Below, one piece after another: positions 1 to 4,776 of a DNA stretch of 5,966 bases. The DNA is from Competibacteraceae bacterium UBA3908. GTDB taxonomy: Bacteria; Pseudomonadota; Gammaproteobacteria; Competibacterales; Competibacteraceae. The notes under the pieces are model-generated. The model saw only the letters and a program-made list of their open reading frames with translations, searched no databases and was not told the DNA's origin. How positions within the stretch are numbered: the stretch's first letter is position 1; each line of letters begins with the position of its first letter. The translations under genes were made by a program, and so were the position numbers. The stretch lies in assembly GCA_002391525.1 (NCBI GenBank), contig DGFE01000055.1, positions 444-6,409 of the forward strand, given 5' to 3'.

Positions 1-2
1 CC

Positions 3-965
3 ATGCAGGAAGAGCGGTATCAAACCGACAAAGCCCGGTTCATCGAGCGCGCCGAGTCATTGGGCGCCAAGGTCATCTTCTATTCCAGCGGCAACAACGA
101 ATTGGTTCAACTGCAACAATTCGAGCGGATGCTGGAAGAGGGATGCAATGTCATCGTGCTCCAACCCGTAAACACCGACACCGCGGGCGCGCTGGTACGC
201 TTGGCGAACCAAAAAGGAGTCAAGGTCGTTGGTTATGACGCGCTACTGATGAATGGCCCATTGGACATCATGGTGATGCAGGACAGTTGGCAGGTCGGTA
301 AACTACAGGGAGACGCGATGGTCAGGTGGTTTCAGGAAAAACGCGGGAAAGTCGAAGGGAATGTCGCCTTGATCATGGGACAACCAAACGACTCGAACGC
401 AAAGGCAATGAGTCAGGGCGTTTTGGAAGCCATTCAAGCCAATCCTGGATTGAAACTGATCGCGCAGCTATCGCACGTCGATTGGTCGCCGGATCTGGCC
501 AGGGAAACCGCGGCCAACCTGTTGTTGAAGCATAAAAACCAGGTTGACGCTTTTGTTTGCAACAATAGCGGATTGGCCAGTGGAGTCATCGCGGCGCTGG
601 ACGCTGAAGGGCTGGCGGACGCGGCAAAAGTCTTTGTCGCCGGCTCGGATGCCGACCTCAAGAACATTCAGTATGTTGCGCAAGGGAAACAAACGGTGGA
701 AATCTGGAAGAAAATCGATCCCCTGGCGTTCACGGCCGCCGATATCGCGGTTCAAATCGCGAAGAACCCCGACAGGCCGCTCGTCGACATTGCAAAAGGG
801 GTGAGTGAAACGGATACCCGCTTTGCCATGATCAATAACGGCTTCATGGACGTTCCAACCGTTATCACCCCCGTCGTTCTGATTACCAGGGACAATATCG
901 ACAACACGTTGATCGCGGAAAAAATCTTCACGCGAGAACAGGTTTATGGTCAGGTCAATCAATAA
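3..965 (+). CDS. XylF-like periplasmic sugar-binding protein of an ABC transporter (5' partial)
   Basis: This is a substrate-binding protein of the type I periplasmic fold (ribose/xylose family). It would capture a sugar in the periplasm and deliver it to an ABC importer. The visible 320 residues align from memory along the whole length with E. coli XylF: the AESLGAKV segment, the GNNELVQLQQ helix, VIVLQPVN, the GYDALL hinge strand, the DADLKNI loop, QGKQTVEIWK and the C-terminal DVPTVITPVVLITRDNID. The reading frame is open to the left edge, and the first Met aligns about 30-40 residues inside XylF, so the true start and the signal peptide lie outside the window. The sugar specificity cannot be read here; xylose is only the closest family match. 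No permease or ATPase gene follows it. GC content looks near 53%, well below its neighbours. Family call is firm, substrate is not. Confidence 0.9.
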   Translation: MQEERYQTDKARFIERAESLGAKVIFYSSGNNELVQLQQFERMLEEGCNVIVLQPVNTDTAGALVRLANQKGVKVVGYDALLMNGPLDIMVMQDSWQVGKLQGDAMVRWFQEKRGKVEGNVALIMGQPNDSNAKAMSQGVLEAIQANPGLKLIAQLSHVDWSPDLARETAANLLLKHKNQVDAFVCNNSGLASGVIAALDAEGLADAAKVFVAGSDADLKNIQYVAQGKQTVEIWKKIDPLAFTAADIAVQIAKNPDRPLVDIAKGVSETDTRFAMINNGFMDVPTVITPVVLITRDNIDNTLIAEKIFTREQVYGQVNQ

Positions 966-1009
966 TCCGCGATCGACATTACCTCGGAGACGATTCGAGT
1001 CCATGACGG

Positions 1010-1837
1010 ATGGATAACGACAAACCCATCGGCGTATTCGATTCCGGGGTGGGGGGATTGTCGGTGCTGCGGCGGATTCGCGCCGATCTGCGCCATGAAA
1101 CGCTGGTGTACGTAGCCGATTCCGGTCATGCGCCCTATGGCAACAAGCCGGCCGAATTCATCGCGCGACGGTCGGCCGCGATCACCGAATTCCTGCTGGA
1201 ACAGGGCGTCAAGGCGGTCGTGGTGGCCTGCAACACCGCGACGGCGGCGGCGATTGCCTGGTTGCGCGCGCAATTTATGATTCCGATCATCGGCATCGAA
1301 CCGGCGGTCAAGCCCGCCGTGGCCACGACCCGCTCCGGCGTGGTCGGCATTCTGGCCACGGGCAACACCGTCCGCAGCGACAAATTCGCCGACCTGCTCG
1401 ACCGACACGGCCACCGGGCGCGGATCCTGGTGCAGCCTTGTCCCGGTCTGGCCGACTGTGTGGAACACGGCGAGTTGAGCGGTCCGCGCCCTCGCGCCCT
1501 GCTGGAACGCTATCTGCCACCCCTGTTGGCCGAGAGCGTCGATACTCTGGTGTTGGGCTGCACCCATTACCCGTTCCTGAGCCCGCTGATCCAACGCCTG
1601 GCCGGACCGGATGTGGCCATTCTCGACCCCAGCCCGGCGGTGGCCCGACAGTTGCGCCGCCGGCTGGAAACCGCGGGACTGCTGGCGGATGGCGGCGCGA
1701 CCGGCGGCGAACGCTACTTCACCAGCGGTGCGCCCGAACGGACCCTTCAGGTCATGAGCCGGCTGCTGGGCCATGCGATCACTCTCGAAACCCTGCCGGA
1801 GCGGCGGGAGGGATTGAAGGCGCAAGGCGCGAGGTAA
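1010..1837 (+). CDS. murI: Glutamate racemase MurI
   Basis: MurI is a cytoplasmic, cofactor-independent racemase that interconverts L- and D-glutamate, supplying D-Glu for peptidoglycan. At 275 residues it is of normal family length. Diagnostic motifs are all present: DSGVGGLSV at residues 11-19, ADSGHAPYG at 36-44, VVACNTATA around the first catalytic Cys74, PCPGLADCVEHGE near 143-155, and LGCTHYPFL with the second catalytic Cys184 and His186. The start is fixed at 1010 because an in-frame TGA lies at 1004-1006. No good Shine-Dalgarno lies at normal spacing; GGAG at 986-989 is about 20 bases upstream. A five-codon ATG reading frame (1003-1017) overlaps the start in another frame. The gene lies 44 bases after the sugar-binding gene on the same strand and could be co-transcribed with it, though the functions are unrelated. 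Its last codons are part of a 7-base repeat array, so the C-terminal tail (about AQGAR) is repeat-encoded. Confidence 0.97.
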   Translation: MDNDKPIGVFDSGVGGLSVLRRIRADLRHETLVYVADSGHAPYGNKPAEFIARRSAAITEFLLEQGVKAVVVACNTATAAAIAWLRAQFMIPIIGIEPAVKPAVATTRSGVVGILATGNTVRSDKFADLLDRHGHRARILVQPCPGLADCVEHGELSGPRPRALLERYLPPLLAESVDTLVLGCTHYPFLSPLIQRLAGPDVAILDPSPAVARQLRRRLETAGLLADGGATGGERYFTSGAPERTLQVMSRLLGHAITLETLPERREGLKAQGAR

Positions 1838-1873
1838 AAGGCGCGAGGCATTCAATCCCTTGCCTTTTACCTT
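1810..1873. repeat. Heptameric repeat array with two interleaved inverted repeats between convergent genes
   Basis: From 1812 the plus strand reads in 7-base units: GATTGAA, GGCGCAA, GGCGCGA, GGTAAAA, GGCGCGA (1812-1846). From 1871 back to 1851 the minus strand reads GGTAAAA, GGCAAGG, GATTGAA. Two perfect inverted repeats result: 1810-1818 with 1851-1859 (9 bp) and 1832-1842 with 1862-1872 (11 bp). Their arms are interleaved, so the two stems are either alternatives or a pseudoknot. An 11-base direct repeat, AAGGCGCGAGG, occurs at 1824-1834 and 1838-1848, separated only by the murI stop codon at 1835-1837. The element sits between the convergent murI and anti-sigma genes and overlaps the murI 3' end. 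It may end transcription in both directions, but neither stem has a proper T tract, so intrinsic termination is uncertain. Confidence 0.75.
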
Positions 1874-1879
1874 CCCTGC

Positions 1880-2680
1880 TCACCGCCAGCCCTGGCCGAT
1901 CAGCGCCGCTTCTTCCTCCGGTTGCAGCGGCCCATTCACCATGAGTTGCTGGATGACGGTATCGAAACTGGCCACGTCGCCGCCCATGGCCGGTGCGTAC
2001 TGGCTGTGATCCGCCGCCGGATCGCCGCGCAAGGTGGGAGCGATGAGTTGGCGGGCCATCAACGCCTGCGTTTGCCAGGCGCCCCGTTCGCGACAAGCCA
2101 CGCCATAACTCACCTGCCGGCCATCAGAAACCGTCAGGCTGCTTTCGAACTCCCGGCAATAGCGATTGCTCGCGTCCCGGAAGGTGAGCAGCGGCATGAT
2201 TTCCCGGGCGACGCCGGCATCCCCCTCCCGCCGGACGAACAGGGTCCCGCTCGCGGTAGTTTCCAGCGCCTCGTTCAGCAGCGCGTCGCTCGCCGCCAGC
2301 GTCGACGGTTCCAGCGCACCCGGCCACCATTGGGCAGTCAGGTAGCCTGCGCCGGCTCCGACCAGCAGCGCCACGACCGCCGCGCGCGCCCATGCGGTCG
2401 TCGGGAGAAAGCGCGCCACGGAACGCCGACGGGCCAGGCGGATGTCGCTGATCTTGCCGGTCGCCGGCGCGTTGACCGCCGCCAGCAGGTGCGCCGGCAC
2501 GGGCTCGCGCAGCACCTCGTCAAAGGGACCACGCATCAGCGCGGCGCTTTCCCGGAACATCCGCACGATGGCGCGGGCTTCGGGATCCTCGGCGAGCGCG
2601 GCTTCGACTTCCGCCGCGCGCGGCGGATCGAGTTCGCAATCGACATAGGCCATCAAGGTTTCCTCATCCAGCTTGGCCAT
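1880..2680 (-). CDS. Membrane-anchored anti-sigma factor, partner of the adjacent ECF sigma factor
   Basis: This 266-residue protein has the layout of a one-pass anti-sigma factor. A cytoplasmic N-terminal domain (about 1-60) carries the LMAYVDCELDP and EAALAEDPEAR signature of ECF anti-sigma factors. A basic stretch (RLARRRS, 81-87) is followed by a transmembrane helix at about 96-117, then a periplasmic domain to the end. The zinc-binding HxxxCxxC motif of classical ZAS anti-sigma factors is absent; the only cytoplasmic Cys is Cys15. The periplasmic part holds Cys175 and Cys196 (NRYCREFE and GVACRERGAW), which could form a disulfide. I chose ATG at 2680 over an in-frame GTG at 2693-2695: a strong Shine-Dalgarno (2687-2693) sits 6 bases before the ATG and overlaps that GTG. 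The start follows the sigma gene stop after a single base, indicating translational coupling and matched amounts. By family knowledge it would hold the sigma factor inactive at the inner membrane until a signal releases it; the signal is unknown. Confidence 0.88.
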   Translation of the reverse strand: MAKLDEETLMAYVDCELDPPRAAEVEAALAEDPEARAIVRMFRESAALMRGPFDEVLREPVPAHLLAAVNAPATGKISDIRLARRRSVARFLPTTAWARAAVVALLVGAGAGYLTAQWWPGALEPSTLAASDALLNEALETTASGTLFVRREGDAGVAREIMPLLTFRDASNRYCREFESSLTVSDGRQVSYGVACRERGAWQTQALMARQLIAPTLRGDPAADHSQYAPAMGGDVASFDTVIQQLMVNGPLQPEEEAALIGQGWR

Positions 2681-2681
2681 T

Positions 2682-3200
2682 TCAGTTCCTCCCACGAGCC
2701 AGCGTCGCGGGCTTGTTTTCCACCAGTTCGTACAGGCGCCGGCGGGCGCGCGTCAGGCGGCTCATCACCGTGCCGACCGGCACCTCCAGTACCGCCGCCG
2801 CTTCTTCGTAGGACAGACCGTCCACCGACACCAGGGTCAGCACCAGACGCTGTTCGTCGGGCAAGCGCTCCATCGCCCGGCACACCACTTCCAGCGTGTT
2901 CCGCGCCTCGGTCACATGCCGACCGTTGCTGCCGGCTGGCGGTTCGATGCTGTCCAAATCCACATGCTCGCCACGCGCCCGGTTCGTCCGCCACTGATCG
3001 ATCCAGATCGTCTTGACGATCCGAAACATCCAGCTATCCAGACGGGTATCGGGCTGCCACTGATGCAGGCGGCTCAGCGCTCGTTCGCAGGCGGCTTGCA
3101 CCAGGTCGTCGGCATCGTCGCGCGAGCCGGTCAGGCCGAGCGCGAAGCGCCGCAAGCGGGGCAGCAGCGCGATGATCTGCTGTCTGACGTCCTCTGACAC
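2682..3200 (-). CDS. ECF-type (sigma-70 family group 4) RNA polymerase sigma factor
   Basis: This 172-residue protein has only the two domains of an extracytoplasmic-function sigma factor. Region 2 lies at about 6-75, with DDADDLVQAACERAL (28-42) binding core polymerase and DSWMFRIVKTIWIDQWR (55-71) as the -10 recognition part. A short linker (about 77-100) leads to region 4 at about 103-160, where LPDEQRLVLTLVSVDGLSYEEAA and the helix-turn-helix ending GTVMSRLTRARRRL (143-156) would read the -35 element. It starts with GTG; AGGAG lies 5 bases upstream (3206-3210). It is the first gene of a two-gene operon with the anti-sigma gene, and an ECF-like promoter candidate lies just upstream, suggesting autoregulation. 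It is probably inactive while bound by its partner. I cannot assign it to a numbered ECF group by eye, and the regulon is unknown apart from the likely self-promoter. Confidence in the family is very high. Confidence 0.96.
   Translation of the reverse strand: MSEDVRQQIIALLPRLRRFALGLTGSRDDADDLVQAACERALSRLHQWQPDTRLDSWMFRIVKTIWIDQWRTNRARGEHVDLDSIEPPAGSNGRHVTEARNTLEVVCRAMERLPDEQRLVLTLVSVDGLSYEEAAAVLEVPVGTVMSRLTRARRRLYELVENKPATLARGRN
2687..2693 (-). promoter_or_regulatory. Shine-Dalgarno that fixes the anti-sigma start
   Basis: The minus strand reads GGGAGGA, ending 6 bases before the ATG at 2680. It lies inside the last codons of the sigma gene and overlaps the alternative GTG at 2693-2695, which would have no site of its own. 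It therefore supports the ATG and translational coupling to the sigma gene. Confidence 0.85.
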
Positions 3201-3205
3201 TGTAA

Positions 3206-3210
3206 CTCCT
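3206..3210 (-). promoter_or_regulatory. Shine-Dalgarno for the GTG start of the sigma gene
   Basis: The minus strand reads AGGAG (within AAAGGAG), 5 bases before the GTG at 3198-3200. The strong site justifies the GTG start. Confidence 0.85.
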
Positions 3211-3221
3211 TTATTCTGATG

Positions 3222-3247
3222 AACGAAACAGTCGATATTTTATTCCC
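3222..3247 (-). promoter_or_regulatory. Candidate ECF-type promoter for the sigma/anti-sigma operon
   Basis: On the minus strand GGGAAT (3247-3242) is followed by exactly 16 bases and then CGTT (3225-3222). GGAA-type -35 and CGT-type -10 elements at 16-17 bases are the usual pattern for ECF sigma factors. Transcription would begin near 3215, giving a leader of about 15 bases that contains the Shine-Dalgarno. Its position right before the sigma gene fits autoregulation. It is a single by-eye match, so it remains a candidate. No matching site reading toward the protease was found. Confidence 0.5.
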
Positions 3248-3334
3248 GCCACCCCAAGGCATACACCATGCTCCGGCGCCAAGGAACACCGCCTCGCTGG
3301 ACTTGCCTCATCCGGGAAACGCATCAATCTTTTC

Positions 3335-3339
3335 AGGAG
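3335..3339 (+). promoter_or_regulatory. Shine-Dalgarno that fixes the protease start
   Basis: AGGAG lies 5 bases before ATG 3345-3347. The earlier in-frame ATG at 3219 has no such site, would overlap the candidate sigma promoter, and would put 42 unlikely residues ahead of the signal peptide. Confidence 0.85.
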
Positions 3340-3344
3340 CAATT

Positions 3345-4760
3345 ATGTTACAACCTTTCGCCCTTCGTGGATTGCTGATTTTCTGTCTCTTAGTGAGCCC
3401 GCCATTTCTCACCTTCCAGCCTGACGCCATCGGCGGCATGGGGATCGCCCATGCGGACGATGGTGGCGGCGATGGCGGTGGCGGTGGCGATGGTGGCGGT
3501 GGCGACTGGCGCGGCTGGGATGACGATGACGATGACCGCCGGCCAATCCCGCCGGTTCTGCGTCGCATGTTCCAGGATTTCCGGCCCACGGCACCCAAGA
3601 TGCAGGCGCCGCCCAGACAGCGGGCCAAGGCGCCGCCTCCCGAATCCCGGAAGCCGTCTTCCCCGCGTCAGCAGCCTGCGCGTACCGTGGCGAAGATCGA
3701 AAATTTCGAGCCACGGGAAATCCTGGCCATCGACGCTACGCCAGCGGTGCTGAATCGAGCCCGGTCGCTGGGGTTCACGGTCGGGCGCACCGAAACTCTA
3801 AGGCAACTGGATTTGCGGATAACCCGCCTGCGCACGCCCGCGAACCAAAGTCCCCCGCAATCTTTACGACGGTTACAGCGCCGGATTCCAGACGGCGATT
3901 TCGTGCTCAACCACGTCTATCGAATCGTCGCCGAGCCATGCCCGGAAAACCGCTGCTATGGTTCCAAGCTGATCGGCTGGGACCGGACGAGCGGGAGTTG
4001 CGGGCGCGGCGTCACGCTGGGGATGGTCGATACTGCCGTAAACGGCCAAGCGCCGGCGCTGGCCGGGCAGCGAGTCGCGAACCGGTCGTTCGCCGATGAC
4101 GGTCGGTCCTCATCCCCGACCCACGGCACCGCCGTGGCGGCGCTGCTGGTCGGGTCGGCGGCGAGCGAGTTTCCGGGTCTGTTGCCGGAGGCCGAGCTGT
4201 ACGCCGCCGATACCTTCATCGGGACCGGCGCCAACTTGCGCACCAACGTCCTGCTGCTCGCGCGAGGGTTGGACTGGTTGCTGGAACGGCAGGTATCGGT
4301 CGTCAATGTCAGCCTGACCGGCCCGGCCAACCGCTTGCTGCACGTCGCGGTCAACCGCCTGCACCAGCGCAAGGTCGCCGTCATCGCCGCCGCCGGCAAC
4401 GGCGGACCCGGTGCGCCGCCGGCGTTCCCGGCGGCCTATCCCGAAACCATCTCCGTGACCGCCGTCGATCAGTTGTTGCGCCCCTATCGCCTGGCCAACC
4501 GGGGCGAATACCTGACCGTGGCCGCGCCGGGCGTGCGCATCTGGACGCCGGGGCCACGCGGTGGTCAATACAGCGACGGGACCTCGTTCGCCACGCCTTA
4601 CGTCACTGCCGTGGCCGCGCTGCTGCGCCGCCGCCAACCCGACCTCGACGCCGCCGGGCTGGTCGCCGAATTGCGGACCAGCGCCCGCGATCTGGGCGCG
4701 TCCGGCAAGGATCCGGTGTTCGGCTGGGGGCTGGTGCAAAGTCCGGTGCGTTGCGACTAA
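3345..4760 (+). CDS. Secreted S8 family (subtilisin-like) serine protease
   Basis: This 471-residue protein is an exported subtilase. A signal peptide covers about 1-37 (hydrophobic core LLIFCLLVSPPFL, likely cut after AHA at 37). A Gly/Asp-rich tract (38-64) ends in six Asp residues, followed by a Pro/Arg/Lys-rich linker (65-115). A region at about 118-197 (LAIDATPAVLNRARSLGF to NHVYRIV) resembles the propeptide-like domain of proteobacterial S8 enzymes; that comparison is from memory. The catalytic domain (about 215-471) has the full set: Asp229 in GMVDTAVNG, His260 in THGTAVAALL, oxyanion Asn352 in AAAGNGGPG, and nucleophile Ser414 in DGTSFATP. It should therefore be active, in the periplasm or outside the cell. 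Cys199 and Cys204 (CPENRC), Cys219 and the near-terminal Cys470 may form disulfides. No C-terminal sorting domain is visible. It is divergent from the sigma/anti-sigma operon across 144 bases, which suggests shared control or a role in that pathway; this is inference. The substrate is unknown. Confidence 0.93.
   Translation: MLQPFALRGLLIFCLLVSPPFLTFQPDAIGGMGIAHADDGGGDGGGGGDGGGGDWRGWDDDDDDRRPIPPVLRRMFQDFRPTAPKMQAPPRQRAKAPPPESRKPSSPRQQPARTVAKIENFEPREILAIDATPAVLNRARSLGFTVGRTETLRQLDLRITRLRTPANQSPPQSLRRLQRRIPDGDFVLNHVYRIVAEPCPENRCYGSKLIGWDRTSGSCGRGVTLGMVDTAVNGQAPALAGQRVANRSFADDGRSSSPTHGTAVAALLVGSAASEFPGLLPEAELYAADTFIGTGANLRTNVLLLARGLDWLLERQVSVVNVSLTGPANRLLHVAVNRLHQRKVAVIAAAGNGGPGAPPAFPAAYPETISVTAVDQLLRPYRLANRGEYLTVAAPGVRIWTPGPRGGQYSDGTSFATPYVTAVAALLRRRQPDLDAAGLVAELRTSARDLGASGKDPVFGWGLVQSPVRCD
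3456..3536 (+). repeat. Gly/Asp-coding low-complexity triplet tract in the protease
   Basis: Right after the predicted signal cleavage the DNA consists mostly of GGT, GGC and GAT codons, giving runs of three to five Gly broken by Asp, then WRGW and six Asp (GAT and GAC alternating at 3519-3536). Such near-repeats can change length by slippage in steps of 3 bases. The acidic run could bind calcium or keep the leader extended. Confidence 0.7.
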
Positions 4761-4776
4761 CCGGCATGGCCGGGTT
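4759..4776. terminator. Small hairpin between convergent protease and glycerate kinase genes (possible terminator)
   Basis: CCGGC at 4761-4765 pairs with GCCGG at 4769-4773 around a 3-base loop, with AA and TT flanks from the two ends. It fills the 15-base gap between the two stop codons. The stem is short and has no T tract, so termination here is only possible. Confidence 0.25.

Noticed and set aside
959..1855. Long open frame (298 codons) antisense to murI
   Set aside because: It lies opposite a certain gene with all MurI motifs, its translation is Arg/Gly/Gln-rich without any recognisable domain, and it arises from high GC third positions.
2681..2695. Anti-sigma start at the in-frame GTG at 2693-2695
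   Set aside because: The Shine-Dalgarno overlaps this GTG and is ideally spaced for the ATG at 2680, whose product begins MAKLDEE as family members do.
1922..3016. 364-codon open frame on the plus strand opposite the sigma and anti-sigma genes
   Set aside because: The minus-strand proteins have clear family signatures and coupled starts; the plus-strand translation is low-complexity Arg/Ala/His/Pro with no motif.
3301..3331. Sigma-70 promoter for the protease (TTGCCT at 3303-3308 with a -10 near 3325-3330)
   Set aside because: The -10 match is only about 2 of 6 bases and it would place the start on top of the Shine-Dalgarno.
3219..3344. Upstream extension of the protease from the ATG at 3219
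   Set aside because: There is no Shine-Dalgarno at 3219, the extension would bury the signal peptide, and it overlaps the candidate sigma promoter. ATG 3345 has AGGAG at 5 bases.
4110..4739. 209-codon open frame antisense to the protease catalytic domain
   Set aside because: The plus strand encodes all catalytic subtilase motifs here; the antisense product is a GC-driven shadow.
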